From: Halanaerobiaceae bacterium ANBcell28
GTDB lineage: Bacteria > Bacillota > Halanaerobiia > Halanaerobiales > DTU029
Reading direction: 5' to 3'
DNA length: 64,000 nt
Assembly (NCBI GenBank): GCA_037623315.1
Contig: JBBJJH010000014.1
Location: 1-64,000, forward strand
Below the pieces are notes generated by a model. That model saw only the letters and a program-made list of their open reading frames with translations, did no database searches and was not told where the DNA came from. A program made the translations under genes and the position numbers. Positions 1 to 9,448 of the stretch are shown piece by piece. Position 1 is the first letter of the stretch; the number at the start of each line of letters is the position of its first letter.

Positions 1-121
1 ATTAATAAGAAGGACTTGACAAATATTAAAAAAGTTTATGCAAAGCTAGTGATATCTACTATTAATATATTCGTTATTAATTCTCTTAAACCTTCCAAGA
101 AAAAAAAGTATATTATACCAT

Positions 122-154
122 AAAAACCTTTCCTCTTTAGGGAAAGGTTTTTTT
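122..154. terminator. Bidirectional intrinsic terminator
   Basis: A 12-bp perfect inverted repeat (122-133 and 141-152) surrounds an 8-nt loop. It has an A run on one side and a T run on the other, so it can end transcription from either side. It lies 27 bp past the stop of the minus-strand gene at 181-1098. The 121 bases to its left hold no gene I can support. Confidence 0.85.
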
Positions 155-180
155 GAATTCATATATATACTTAATTATAG

Positions 181-1098
181 CTAAAAGCGAACTCCACTTA
201 GTTCTACGTCTTCTCTAACTTGTATCGTCATAACAGTGCCTTCAGGAAGTTGAATATCTCTTCCTCTGTAAAAATATCCTGCTACCAAGCCAATAGGATT
301 GCTAACAATAATGGTACTTAAAAAGCTAACACCTACAGCTACTTCAGCAGAATGACTACCTTGATCTTCTTCTACCGATAGTGTAAGAGGAACCCCTTCA
401 CCATTAATTGATACAATATCATTAATTATCATAGCAATAGTAGCATCTCTACCAAAACCCCTTGCTTCTTTTACTTCTGTAAGCACAAGACTTCCGCTAG
501 TTCCTGAGGGTATCATCAAATAATTATCTAATCTAACATTATTCTCTACAATAAAGTTAATCACATCTCCAGCTTTATTACTAGTTGTATTTATCTCATC
601 CTTAAGTCTAATATTTACTTCATATCCTTGTTCTAAGATAATTTTTCCAAGATCAAGATTATCGACGGATATTAACAAAGAACTTAGATGTTCTATTCTA
701 TCAAGAAGCGCTCCCTCTTGAACAGATGCAAAAACTGCTTTCTCTAATCCTTCTATTCTTTCAATCAAAGGCCCTTGATTATAACTGTTAAATAATGTCC
801 ATTCCATTGTATTAATTATTAAAAACAAAGAAATATCCCTCTCAGTAGAATAAATATAATTTATTATTTCCTGAGCTCTATTAGCCAGTGATCCTTTATT
901 TTTATGTCCAAATAAAACAGTCTCTAGACTCTCTATTTTCTCAATTATAGCCAAATTAGAACCTTGACCATATAATATGTTTTCCACTTCATCAAGGCCC
1001 TGCAATGGAATGATATCGGCATTTACAGGTATAATAAATATGGTTGTCATAGCAAAAATTAGAAAAAACAAAAACGATTTGTATAATAAGTATTTCAT
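181..1098 (-). CDS. Exported protein of unknown function with leucine-rich-like N-terminal repeats
   Basis: 305 aa. A hydrophobic signal peptide (about residues 5-27) ends near VNA-D, so the protein is probably secreted across the inner membrane. Residues 30-150 hold about three loose repeats built on a pattern like G.L..RIE.LE..(V/L)FG. The C-terminal half looks beta-rich, with a segment beginning IPSGTSGSLVLTEVKEARGF. I do not recognise a family and assign no function. A GGGGTGA Shine-Dalgarno site supports this ATG. The stop of the upstream gene is only 14 bp away, so the two are probably co-transcribed, and both products are exported. Confidence 0.8.
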   Translation of the reverse strand: MKYLLYKSFLFFLIFAMTTIFIIPVNADIIPLQGLDEVENILYGQGSNLAIIEKIESLETVLFGHKNKGSLANRAQEIINYIYSTERDISLFLIINTMEWTLFNSYNQGPLIERIEGLEKAVFASVQEGALLDRIEHLSSLLISVDNLDLGKIILEQGYEVNIRLKDEINTTSNKAGDVINFIVENNVRLDNYLMIPSGTSGSLVLTEVKEARGFGRDATIAMIINDIVSINGEGVPLTLSVEEDQGSHSAEVAVGVSFLSTIIVSNPIGLVAGYFYRGRDIQLPEGTVMTIQVREDVELSGVRF

Positions 1099-1112
1099 AA
1101 ATTATCACCCCA

Positions 1113-2105
1113 TTAAAAGCTTATTTCAAGTTTTGCTTTAATATTAGATTCTTTTTCTTCCTGTTCATCATAACCTAAGTCCATTATTGAGCCTTCTTTT
1201 AGTTGATATCCTAATGAAAAGTTAGATATTTCATTTATACTAAAATCAAGACCAAAATCCCAAATAGACTCTAATTGTTCTTCAATTAATTTAGGATTTA
1301 AGACCTTATAACTAGCCATAAATGTAGCAAGATCTTTATACCCAAACTCAATAGCATTTCTATGGGAACTTCTATCCCCAAAATCATGCTGATATATATA
1401 TCTAACTCTACCTGTGTTATCTTTATACTCAATGGCAAACAAAGTACTATAATCTGTATCAAAGGATATTAAATCATTAATTTCAGCAGAAATAGTTAGC
1501 CTATCATTACCCTGGTATGCGATACCTAATCTACTACTTTCACTTTTCTCTTCTTTATATACTAATTCTTCTATATAAACTTCACTATTTTGATCATCAT
1601 TCTCTAGCCTTATTTCTTTAATATCCCACCATTCTCTATTTTCAAATCCATATTCTGCACTAAGTAATGTTCTATTGTTCATCCAATATTTAAGGCTAAT
1701 ATTACTATCTTCCTCTAGACTATTGTTTTCTTCCTGTTTGTTAAAATCAGCTTCTAATGACACCCCAGGAAGTGGATTAATTGAAATTACTCGTTCTTCT
1801 CTTTCAACTTCAATCTCATATATATTATAATTATTTACCAAATGAGGTGAGTTTTTAAAGCTATTGTTTGTTGCATTTCTATCATAAAGACTTATTAATT
1901 GTGTTAGTCTATCCTCTGTGGTATAATCATATGTATCTATTTCTTCAGGTAGATGCAGATTAGAAGAAAGCAATCTATATTGACGAGTTTCATTAGCAGT
2001 AATTAACTCAGGGTTATCAAGTAAAATTTCTTCCGCAGTAACAAATAGAGAAAACGAAAAAAACATTAAGAAGGTCATAATAATCGTTGATAAAATTTTC
2101 TTCAT
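1113..2105 (-). CDS. Probable outer-membrane beta-barrel protein
   Basis: 330 aa. The signal peptide begins MKKILSTIIMTF and ends near VTA-E. The second half is made of alternating-residue, aromatic-ended strands (for example YSTLFAIEYKDNTGRVRYIY). The chain ends LEISF, with the terminal Phe usual for BamA substrates. The pattern fits a small outer-membrane barrel but no named family. A longer reading frame from a GTG at 2114 is possible. The AAGGAGG site abuts that GTG but sits 9 nt before the ATG at 2105, so I chose the ATG. It is followed after 14 bp by another exported-protein gene. Confidence 0.75.
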   Translation of the reverse strand: MKKILSTIIMTFLMFFSFSLFVTAEEILLDNPELITANETRQYRLLSSNLHLPEEIDTYDYTTEDRLTQLISLYDRNATNNSFKNSPHLVNNYNIYEIEVEREERVISINPLPGVSLEADFNKQEENNSLEEDSNISLKYWMNNRTLLSAEYGFENREWWDIKEIRLENDDQNSEVYIEELVYKEEKSESSRLGIAYQGNDRLTISAEINDLISFDTDYSTLFAIEYKDNTGRVRYIYQHDFGDRSSHRNAIEFGYKDLATFMASYKVLNPKLIEEQLESIWDFGLDFSINEISNFSLGYQLKEGSIMDLGYDEQEEKESNIKAKLEISF

Positions 2106-2274
2106 TTTCCACACCCTCCTTAAATTTAGTCTATATATTTATATTCGCCAAAAACGATAATTTTCCTCTTTATTTTATTAAAATATATTTTAGCATTTTT
2201 AATTAATTTACTATATAAATAGCTATCAAATAAATATAATAATTAATTCTACTTTTATAATTAGAACTATAGAA

Positions 2275-2305
2275 ATTAAAACCCTCCCGGAAAACACCGG
2301 GAGGG
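2275..2305 (-). terminator. Intrinsic terminator of the SLH porin gene
   Basis: A GC-rich 9-bp perfect stem (2282-2290 with 2297-2305) and 6-nt loop are followed on the minus strand by TTTTAATTT. It lies about 40 bp after the porin stop codon. The rest of the 2106-2343 gap is AT-rich and presumably holds the promoter of the gene ending at 1113, perhaps with the extended -10 TGCTAAAAT at 2187-2195. That promoter call is weak. Confidence 0.85.
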
Positions 2306-2343
2306 AGTTTATAACATCTGTAATAAGTGTTTTAATTGTTTAA

Positions 2344-4593
2344 TTAAAATGCAACACTTACACCAGCAGTAATTTTGTCAGCCTTACCATCTAATTCGTC
2401 AACATCGTTTGTATTAAGTTCTAAACGCATAAATTCTGTATATGCCTCTACATCATCAGTAATATCATATGTTCCTCTAACCCATTGCTTAGTGAAAACA
2501 CCAAAGCCTAATTCATCTCCATAGCTAATTACCTCATGATCACCATCAGTAACATCTTTTTCGATGCTAGCCCAATCATAACCAGCAGATAATGTAGCTC
2601 TAGCAGTAATTGCTTTAGATGCTTCAACACCTAATTCAATATTAGTTACATCTTCTTCTAACCAAGTTCTATATGCAGCATAAGGTTTAAGATCTACAGC
2701 TAAGAAGCTAATCGCTTCATCTCTATCAGCGTTATAACTTGCATATAATTCTACTTCATTATTTTCATCTTCACCTTCAGCACTAGTGTCAAGATTAATT
2801 TCTGCACCTGCAGCAAACGCGTTTGCCGCGAAATCTGCAAAATACTTATGAGTAGTCATATCGTTTTCTGTATTGAATTCATAATCGGCACCCATAGTGA
2901 TATTTGTAATAGCGTCAAATCTTAACTCTAATTTCTTAATAAATTCTTCTTCTTTAAAACTAACGTCATCACAAGCAGCTTTATCTGCATATTCTTGTGT
3001 TGTATCTTCCCATTCTAGCATTCCAGTCAAAGCTAATGGACCGAAAGCTCTCTTAGTAGTTGCATTCCATGCAATACTTGTTGCCTCATCAATGTCATTA
3101 TATGTTTTATAAGCAAAATCAGCAAAAGTAGTAAAACCTACTGGGCTAAATGCGTTATCTTCTTCAATTCCAGCCGTAAATTCTGTATGAGCATTATCAT
3201 GCTCATCTGCATACTCTACATCAAAATCAGTATAGTTATAACTTTCAAAAGCAAATCCTAAGTCTAACCTATTGATTAATTGCATGTCTGCTGAAACGTC
3301 AAAACCTTTTTTCCAGCCAAAAGTTTCTGCATTAATAGGTGTAAACTCATGAGTAATATCAGCAAAATTGAAACTTGTATTTACTGGTCCTACAGCTCCG
3401 TCAACAGCAACTGTTAATAATCTTTCATCTGATTCAAGATTACTCATAGCAAATTCAGGAGTTATATCAAAACCAGCCATATTAAATACTCTTTTAAGAC
3501 CGACTAGGTTATCACCTTCTGGATAATTGTATTCGTCATCTTCTACACCAAATAAGTTTCTGTAAGCATAATAAACATCGAATCCAAGCATCTCATTACT
3601 ACTAGCAATTGCGAAGTCGTCTTCTGTTGCACTTATTATATAATCACCAACAGCAGACTCCACATAAACACCATCCCACTCGTGGCCATCATCATCAAAT
3701 GGTCCATCATATAGATATGGTCTAAATCCTTCGTTTTGGCCTTCCTTAATAGTAGCTTTAAAGTCATTACCTTCAATAACACCTTCTAAGGAATCAAATT
3801 CGAATCCATCTGCATTGTCAAATGGTCCAAAACCATTAACTGAAGCAGTTAAATTAAGATCTGCATTCAAAATATCTGTTTCTACATTTACATTTATGTC
3901 TAATACATGTTGAAAAATATTATCTGCAACATTAAATCTGTCATCATCTTTATCGTCAGAATTAATGTTAAAAGGATTTTCCCACATATCAGTATCATAA
4001 ACATAATTAACAAAGTCCACTTTCCACTCTCCGCTGAAAGAAACAGCTGGTTCTTCTACAGCTTCAAGAGCAGCAACTCTACTATCTAAGCTTTTGATTT
4101 CTTCAACCAAAACTTCAACTGCAATACCTTGAGATTTTAATTCAGTCTCAAACTCGATAGCTAAGTCTTCAATTGCAGCTAAAACATTAGCTATATCTTC
4201 TTCAGTTACCTCTGCCTCAGGAACTTCAGGCATATTTTCTGCTAATAAAGCTCTTACAATAGACTCAACTTGAACTGCTTGATTCTCGCTAAGACTTAAA
4301 TCTGATCTAGAAATAGCAAAATCAATATTTTGACCAACTTCCGCTAATAATTCTGCACGTTCATCTTCAATATTTTCTAACAAACGAGCAAGCATTACAG
4401 AAATTTCATAACGAGTTAAATTATTTTGTCCTTGGAATGTTCCATCTGGATAACCTTGGATTAACCCAGCAGCTACCAATGTATTAACAGCTTCATAAGC
4501 CCAATGATTACTTGGTACGTCAGACATTGCACCAGCAAAAGTTGAAGCAGTTAATACTAATACAAGTACTAACGCAATAAAAATTTTCTTCAT
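2344..4593 (-). CDS. SLH-domain outer-membrane porin (OmpM/Omp-alpha type)
   Basis: 749 aa. The order is a signal peptide (residues 1-20), one S-layer-homology domain (about 23-75, containing HWAYEAVNTLVAAGLIQGYP and the LTRYE motif), an alpha-helical coiled-coil stalk (about 80-180), and a long beta-strand-rich domain ending in GVSVAF with terminal Phe. This matches the OmpM/Omp-alpha porins of diderm Firmicutes and Thermotogae. In those, the SLH domain holds secondary cell-wall polymers and the C-terminal barrel sits in the outer membrane, tethering the two. The sequence is rich in Asp and Glu, as in halophiles. The gene is monocistronic, with a strong GGGGG ribosome site, its own terminator, and a long leader with a sigma-H-like promoter. 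Confidence 0.9.
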   Translation of the reverse strand: MKKIFIALVLVLVLTASTFAGAMSDVPSNHWAYEAVNTLVAAGLIQGYPDGTFQGQNNLTRYEISVMLARLLENIEDERAELLAEVGQNIDFAISRSDLSLSENQAVQVESIVRALLAENMPEVPEAEVTEEDIANVLAAIEDLAIEFETELKSQGIAVEVLVEEIKSLDSRVAALEAVEEPAVSFSGEWKVDFVNYVYDTDMWENPFNINSDDKDDDRFNVADNIFQHVLDINVNVETDILNADLNLTASVNGFGPFDNADGFEFDSLEGVIEGNDFKATIKEGQNEGFRPYLYDGPFDDDGHEWDGVYVESAVGDYIISATEDDFAIASSNEMLGFDVYYAYRNLFGVEDDEYNYPEGDNLVGLKRVFNMAGFDITPEFAMSNLESDERLLTVAVDGAVGPVNTSFNFADITHEFTPINAETFGWKKGFDVSADMQLINRLDLGFAFESYNYTDFDVEYADEHDNAHTEFTAGIEEDNAFSPVGFTTFADFAYKTYNDIDEATSIAWNATTKRAFGPLALTGMLEWEDTTQEYADKAACDDVSFKEEEFIKKLELRFDAITNITMGADYEFNTENDMTTHKYFADFAANAFAAGAEINLDTSAEGEDENNEVELYASYNADRDEAISFLAVDLKPYAAYRTWLEEDVTNIELGVEASKAITARATLSAGYDWASIEKDVTDGDHEVISYGDELGFGVFTKQWVRGTYDITDDVEAYTEFMRLELNTNDVDELDGKADKITAGVSVAF

Positions 4594-4885
4594 AATAATA
4601 TTTCCCCCTTGATTGTTTTTATGGATTTTATTTTTTAAAATTTAGTTCTAAAGTCCATATTCAACCTCAGGGATTCTTGTATATGAGTTTCCTCGTTTCC
4701 TCATTTCAATCTTCCCATTTTTAGTTGTCAATGAACTATATATAGAACCCTATCATTTTTTATAGCCTCGTGGTCTGGGGAACCCTCCTTCCTTCCACCT
4801 ATTAGCACAAAATGATAAGACTTTTGACTATAGTTATGTATCAAATAAATAAGTACATATATTTTCCAAGTCTAGCTTATTTTAT
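4594..4885 (-). other. Long 5' leader of the SLH porin gene
   Basis: About 290 nt separate the mapped-by-sequence promoter from the porin ATG. The leader contains purine-rich tracts and at least one local hairpin: ATGAG and CTCAT pair around a GA-rich loop near 4685-4707, inside a longer GGGA/TCCC pairing. I could not match it to a riboswitch class that I know. No gene is visible on either strand here. Confidence 0.45.
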
Positions 4886-4914
4886 ATATTCTACAGATAA
4901 TTTAAAAGTCCTGC
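4886..4914 (-). promoter_or_regulatory. Sigma-H-like promoter of the SLH porin gene
   Basis: On the minus strand GCAGGACTT (-35, 4906-4914) is followed after exactly 11 nt by GTAGAATAT (-10, 4886-4894). This fits the Bacillus sigma-H consensus (RnAGGAwww and RnnGAATww). The same elements with the same spacing occur before lpxC, lptGD and mreB in this window. Confidence 0.65.
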
Positions 4915-4918
4915 AAGT

Positions 4919-4948
4919 TTTTTATATTTTTTGAATAAAATATAAAAA
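4919..4948. other. AT-only 12-bp hairpin between yqgF-like gene and porin promoter
   Basis: A perfect AT-only inverted repeat (4919-4930 with 4937-4948) lies just upstream of the porin promoter and 126 bp after the stop of the YqgF-like gene. It could help end the long lipid A operon, but it has no GC and would be weak. Nothing else is visible between 4949 and 5073. Confidence 0.3.
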
Positions 4949-5073
4949 TTTCTTGTTTTATTTCTTTTTTCCTAATATATATATTGCTTTTTCGGAAAAC
5001 TAAAAATATTAAGTATATTTTTACTCTTCTGATTACAGCAAGACAGCTCTTAACAAAGACAGCAAGTATAACA

Positions 5074-5547
5074 TTACTCTTCCAAAAACCTTTCCGCAAG
5101 TATAATAGCAACATAGTCATCAACTGACCTGGATGGTTTCCATTTAATAAAATTAAAAAAACGGCACCACCCTCTGTAATTCTCTTCCCTGTATCTGCGC
5201 TCCGCCTCAATAGTTGTGTAGGCTTCATCAATTAAACGAAAAGGGCAATCCATGTGAGAATTTACTTCCTGACTAATCTTACGAGAATAAGTTCCGTTTC
5301 CTAAAATAACTATATCAATATTATGTTTATTATTTAAATCTTTTAAATATGACGAAATTAATTCAGTCTTTATAATATTTTTGTACAATACATCCTTTTT
5401 TTGATTTATAATTGCTAGTCCACACTTATCTCTTCCTGGATCTATAGCCAAAACTAGGTTTTCTTCTAAAGATTTGCTCTTTTCATTATCTTTACTTTTT
5501 TTTAGCTCTCGATTTTTCTTCGGATTATTAAGTTCATTCTCATTCAT
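5074..5547 (-). CDS. YqgF/RNase H-fold family protein
   Basis: 157 aa. After a charged, lysine-rich N-terminus of about 30 residues there is an RNase H-like fold. It has LAIDPGRDKCGLA (first acidic strand), IVILGNGT, RLIDEAYTTIEAERRYR and a C-terminal RSVDDYVAIILAERFL. These resemble the positions of the catalytic acids in the YqgF/RuvX superfamily. It differs from canonical RuvX (pre-16S rRNA nuclease), so the substrate is uncertain. I chose the ATG at 5547, which overlaps the stop of the upstream DUF3084 gene by 8 nt and has GGTG before it. The TTG at 5574 has no ribosome site. It is the last gene of the lpxC operon. Confidence 0.75.
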   Translation of the reverse strand: MNENELNNPKKNRELKKSKDNEKSKSLEENLVLAIDPGRDKCGLAIINQKKDVLYKNIIKTELISSYLKDLNNKHNIDIVILGNGTYSRKISQEVNSHMDCPFRLIDEAYTTIEAERRYREENYRGWCRFFNFIKWKPSRSVDDYVAIILAERFLEE

Positions 5548-6829
5548 GAATTTCACCAACTTTTTCAACCTCAAAGCTTATTTTTTGAGCAAACTCACGA
5601 TTCCAGCCATCTTCACGCCAAATAGCTTCATTGGCTATTACTCTTACTTCAACATCTCCGTCCATTGCCTGTATATCTGTCATGATCTGGTAAAACATAA
5701 TGAACTCTATAGTATCAATAAAACCATCCTCATTTGTTAATATTCCATTTCTTACAGCAATTTTATTAACCTCATCTAACAGTGTTCTTAACTCTAGTTC
5801 CAGTTCTAAAGGTGTACTATTAGCATCTACAACTCCTTTAGTTATCATCTGATTTTCTTCAAAAACTATATAGCTCTCATTTAAATGTAATTTAGCATAA
5901 ACAGGGTTATTTTCTGAAACATAAACATCTGAAGTCATACTAACAATAAACCTTTCTCTATCAGATTGAACAATATTAGCAACCAATGCCATTATATCTT
6001 CACTAGGATTTCTTAGATTAATAGCTAATTCAGCTTCTTGATCTAATACAAGAACTGGTTGCTTTAATACCTCTTTATTTGCCTTCATAATAAAATCATG
6101 AACACTATCTCTAACCTCTTGAATACTTCCATTTTTAATTACATCAAGGTATATGATTTCTCCCTTATGATAAACTAAGTCTTTTAAATAAGAATTCAAA
6201 GCTATATTACTCAAATTTCTGGTAAGTAGATTTAATTGTTCAATTTCTTCTTCCAACTCTTTTCGTTCATAACTAAGGTTATTTACAAGCTGATTTAATT
6301 CAGTCAACTGAGCTTCCAAATGATCTTTAGTGGTCTGAAGTTCATCAATATTTGCTTGGGCTGTTTGTAGTTCATTATTCAATTTGCCTAATTCAAATTC
6401 TAGCTCATCTTTTTGTCCTTCTAAAATGTCATTCTCATTGGCTAAGTCATCCTTTATTTCTTGTAAAAAATCTAATTCTAATTCTCTTGCTGCTATATTA
6501 TCATGCATTAGAGTTAGCTCATCATCCTTTAGTAATAATTGTTGATTTACATCATCCAATTCTGTTCTTAAGTTATTTAACGTAGATAATACTTCCTGAA
6601 TATTAAAAATTGCCTGTCTCACACCATTATTAGTAGCTAATATAGTTGTAATAGTAAGTGATGCAATTAATACTCCTGTCAAAACAGTAATTAATATGGA
6701 AGTATGTTTTGGGCGCAGACCAAACACTGATATCCTTTTTTTACCCACTTTCATTCCTATTTGATCACCTAGATAAGCTATGATACCACTAATAACAACA
6801 ACAATTAATATTAATAAAACACCATACAT
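5540..6829 (-). CDS. DUF3084 domain membrane protein
   Basis: 429 aa. There are two N-terminal membrane segments (about 4-24 and 50-68), with the conserved link GKKRISVFGLRPKHTS between them. A long coiled coil follows (about 75-205), then a globular C-terminal domain. This layout is typical of DUF3084 proteins, whose role is not established. Its position between lptF and a YqgF-like gene, inside the LPS operon, suggests an envelope role, but that is inference. A GGGGGGTG ribosome site precedes the ATG. It overlaps the downstream gene by 8 nt, suggesting translational coupling. Confidence 0.85.
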   Translation of the reverse strand: MYGVLLILIVVVISGIIAYLGDQIGMKVGKKRISVFGLRPKHTSILITVLTGVLIASLTITTILATNNGVRQAIFNIQEVLSTLNNLRTELDDVNQQLLLKDDELTLMHDNIAARELELDFLQEIKDDLANENDILEGQKDELEFELGKLNNELQTAQANIDELQTTKDHLEAQLTELNQLVNNLSYERKELEEEIEQLNLLTRNLSNIALNSYLKDLVYHKGEIIYLDVIKNGSIQEVRDSVHDFIMKANKEVLKQPVLVLDQEAELAINLRNPSEDIMALVANIVQSDRERFIVSMTSDVYVSENNPVYAKLHLNESYIVFEENQMITKGVVDANSTPLELELELRTLLDEVNKIAVRNGILTNEDGFIDTIEFIMFYQIMTDIQAMDGDVEVRVIANEAIWREDGWNREFAQKISFEVEKVGEIHE

Positions 6830-6897
6830 AAATCTGCACCCCCCTTATATATAAAAGTATATCACATTTATAATACTATTTGTAGTAATTGACTCTT

Positions 6898-7995
6898 TCA
6901 CTTTGCCACCCTATATAATAAAACAAAACCAACTATCATAAAAACAAAATTCTGTACCCAGGCACCTAAGAAGGGTGAAATTGTTCCCTGTTCACCTAAA
7001 GCACTACCTATAGTCATAATTGTATAATAAACAAAAATAACTGCAAGACTAATACCCATACCAGTTGCAGATCCACCTGATCGTTGTGGTTGTATTCCTA
7101 AAACAGCTGCCAGCAAAGCAAAAATCACATTCGCAAAAGGAATCGATATTCGATGATAAAGTTCTATTAACTCCTTATTAACACTTTTCCCTTGCTGCCT
7201 TTCAAGTTCAATACGCTCTCTTAGTTCACTATAATTCATATCTGATATGCTTTTAGCTAATTGAGATATCTGAGCTGGACGAAAATCTAACGGAGCTTGT
7301 GTATATTCAGCAAACGTTATTGCCGGTATTCTTTCACCTACAGTTAGGTATATTATGCGTCCATCAATAAACTGCCAGCCTCCATCTTCTCTCCAAATAG
7401 CTTTTTCTGCCTCTATCAGTTGTATAGGTCTACCATCCTCATAATCTTGAAATATAACATCTAGCATCTCACCAGTATCCCCATCAAAACGTCTTGTATA
7501 AAGAAAGAAATCTGGCCTACCTCGACTATCTGTATTGGGTAACAATAAATTAGATTGAGTATTTGGTCTCCTCTGCCCATGTCGAAATTCCCAGACAATT
7601 TCTTCACTTATATTATTAGCCCTTGGTACAAGATATTCATGAACACCTATAGTTATGAAAGTCATTATTAAGCCTGTTATAATTGCAGGGGCCACTATTT
7701 TATAAATACTAATACCACCAGCCCTTAAAGCTGTAATTTCACTATCACCAGAAAGTCTACCAAAAGCCATAATAGTACCTAATAAAGTGGCCATTGGTAA
7801 AGTGAAGATTACAATTGCAGGAAGGTTTAGAAAAAACAATTGTAATAACGTTAAAATATTAACACCATAGGAAGTATAATAATCAATAAGTTTAAACAAC
7901 AAATCAGTTCCAACAAAGATTCCTGTAAAAGCAGCAGCTCCAAATATCACAGGAATTAAAAGTTCTTTAAATATATATTTATATATAATCTTCAT
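6898..7995 (-). CDS. lptF: LPS export permease LptF/LptG family (YjgP/YjgQ)
   Basis: 365 aa. It has the YjgP/YjgQ layout: three N-terminal membrane segments, a periplasmic beta-jellyroll domain (about residues 125-260), and three C-terminal segments. Conserved features include the start IYKYIFKELLIPV, the loop FGRLSGDSEITALRAGGIS that docks on LptB, and the SIPFANVIFALLAAVLGI region. With LptB it would draw lipid A from the inner membrane and pass it to LptC and LptA. It follows lptB by 31 bp. Its likely partner, an LptG-type permease, is fused to LptD at 18.5-21.8 kb. Assigning this copy as LptF rather than LptG is by elimination. Confidence 0.9.
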   Translation of the reverse strand: MKIIYKYIFKELLIPVIFGAAAFTGIFVGTDLLFKLIDYYTSYGVNILTLLQLFFLNLPAIVIFTLPMATLLGTIMAFGRLSGDSEITALRAGGISIYKIVAPAIITGLIMTFITIGVHEYLVPRANNISEEIVWEFRHGQRRPNTQSNLLLPNTDSRGRPDFFLYTRRFDGDTGEMLDVIFQDYEDGRPIQLIEAEKAIWREDGGWQFIDGRIIYLTVGERIPAITFAEYTQAPLDFRPAQISQLAKSISDMNYSELRERIELERQQGKSVNKELIELYHRISIPFANVIFALLAAVLGIQPQRSGGSATGMGISLAVIFVYYTIMTIGSALGEQGTISPFLGAWVQNFVFMIVGFVLLYRVAK

Positions 7996-8026
7996 TTACT
8001 AGCACCTTCCTATAGAAAAAATCTTA

Positions 8027-8749
8027 CTACATCGAAAATCTTTCCCCAAGATAGAACTTCCTTGCCATTTTATCATTAGCAACCTCATCAGAACTACCGC
8101 TCAATAGAATTTTACCTTCATGCATAATATAAGCTCTATCAGTTATAGTAAGCGTTTCTCTTACACTATGATCTGTTATCAAAACTCCTAAGCCTCTTTC
8201 TTCTTTTAAATAATTAATTATATTCTGGATATCATTAACTGCTATGGGATCCACTCCAGCAAATGGTTCATCAAGAAGAATAAAAGAAGGTTCTGTTGTT
8301 AGAGAACGGGCGATTTCTACCCTACGTCTTTCACCACCCGATAGCTGAAAGCCTTTACGATCTCTTAAGTGTGATATGTGAAATTCCTCCAACAAAGACT
8401 CCAATTTCTCTTTACATTCATCTTTGCTTAGTTTCTGAGCCTGTAAAATAGACAAAATATTATCAGCAACAGTCATTTTTCGAAAAACTGAAGGTTCCTG
8501 AGATAAATATCCAACTCCTTTTCGCGCCCTCTGAAAAACTGCCAAATCCGTAATATTTTCATCATCTAAAAAAATTTCCCCTTGTGCAGGTTTTACTAAA
8601 CCAACAACCATATAAAAAGTTGTGGTTTTCCCAGCTCCATTAGGTCCTAATAAGCCAACTACTTCTCCCCGTTCTACACTCAAATCTACTTCATCAACTA
8701 CACGCTGTTTATTATAAATCTTCACTAAATTTTTAGCTACTATAGTCAT
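8027..8749 (-). CDS. lptB: LPS export ABC transporter ATP-binding protein LptB
   Basis: 240 aa, the usual length for LptB. It has Walker A GPNGAGKTT (about 35-43), a Q-loop in GYLSQEPSVF, the ABC signature LSGGERRRVEIARSL, Walker B ILLDEPFAGVDP and the H-loop TDHSV. The sequence is diagnostic for the LptB/YhbG group. It powers the Lpt bridge from the cytoplasmic face of the inner membrane. The gene sits between lptA and lptF in the expected order, 12 bp after lptA, with a GGGTGA ribosome site. Confidence 0.95.
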   Translation of the reverse strand: MTIVAKNLVKIYNKQRVVDEVDLSVERGEVVGLLGPNGAGKTTTFYMVVGLVKPAQGEIFLDDENITDLAVFQRARKGVGYLSQEPSVFRKMTVADNILSILQAQKLSKDECKEKLESLLEEFHISHLRDRKGFQLSGGERRRVEIARSLTTEPSFILLDEPFAGVDPIAVNDIQNIINYLKEERGLGVLITDHSVRETLTITDRAYIMHEGKILLSGSSDEVANDKMARKFYLGERFSM

Positions 8750-8761
8750 CTAGATTTCACC

Positions 8762-9442
8762 CTATTCCCGAAAAGAAATTTGTGGATTTGTTGATATACT
8801 CCATGTTCCATCTGCTAAATTAATTTCCAGCAATCCACCAGACAAGTCCCAATAACCCTGTTCAAATAATACAGTCCCTTCAACATTACCCTTTAAGTAA
8901 ACTTTCTCTTCAATTTCATTATATATCAGCTTATCTGCCTTTGCCTCTATTTCATTATGAATAAGTGATACCTCTCCAGAAAAATTAAGTATACCGTCTT
9001 CTTCTTGGTAAGTGACAAGATATGATTCTATCTTCAAATCATCAGATTTAAACAAAATATTAGAACTAGCCTCAAAATTTCTCTTGCTTAAGTTACCATT
9101 TACTTTTCCAGCAAATAAATCAAAATCATTACTTTTAAAGAAAACTTCATTTTCTGCTAAAAAATCTTCTGTATCTAAATTATATTGCAGCAGATTAGCT
9201 TCAAGACGTATATCGTTTGCTTTAGATATCAGTACAGCATTTTCTTCACCAAGGAATACATTAAAACCATCCATAATACTATAAGAAATAATATTAGCTC
9301 TCAATACACCTTCCTCTGTTTCTGCTAAAACATTAAACGAAGTATTAAAAGCCAAAATAATAAATAATAAAATAAAAAAATATATAAGTGCTCTATTATT
9401 CCAATTTTCAATATTTTTCTTAAACGGTTTAATTAGAATCAC
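8762..9442 (-). CDS. lptA: LptA-like periplasmic LPS bridge protein (OstA-like N-terminal domain)
   Basis: About 226 aa. A single hydrophobic segment (about 19-39) ends at VLAET and could be a signal peptide or anchor. Short repeated beta-strands follow, of the OstA/LptA type (for example LISKANDIRLEANLLQYNLD and VSLIHNEIEAKADKLIYNE). LptA subunits stack to form the groove that carries LPS across the periplasm. The start is uncertain: the GTG at 9442 directly abuts an AAGGGAG ribosome site, which is too close, and no good alternative ATG exists before the signal segment. It lies between lptC and lptB. A second LptA-like gene occurs at 17717-18361. Confidence 0.85.
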   Translation of the reverse strand: MILIKPFKKNIENWNNRALIYFFILLFIILAFNTSFNVLAETEEGVLRANIISYSIMDGFNVFLGEENAVLISKANDIRLEANLLQYNLDTEDFLAENEVFFKSNDFDLFAGKVNGNLSKRNFEASSNILFKSDDLKIESYLVTYQEEDGILNFSGEVSLIHNEIEAKADKLIYNEIEEKVYLKGNVEGTVLFEQGYWDLSGGLLEINLADGTWSISTNPQISFRE

Positions 9443-9448
9443 TCCCTT

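Noticed and set aside
16-42. A promoter at the left edge (TTGACA and TATGCA)
   Set aside because: The spacer is only 15 nt, and no gene lies to the right on the plus strand.
4902-5231. A 109-aa minus-strand ORF
   Set aside because: It is in another frame of the YqgF-like gene and continues into its downstream AT-rich gap. Its Lys-rich end looks non-coding.
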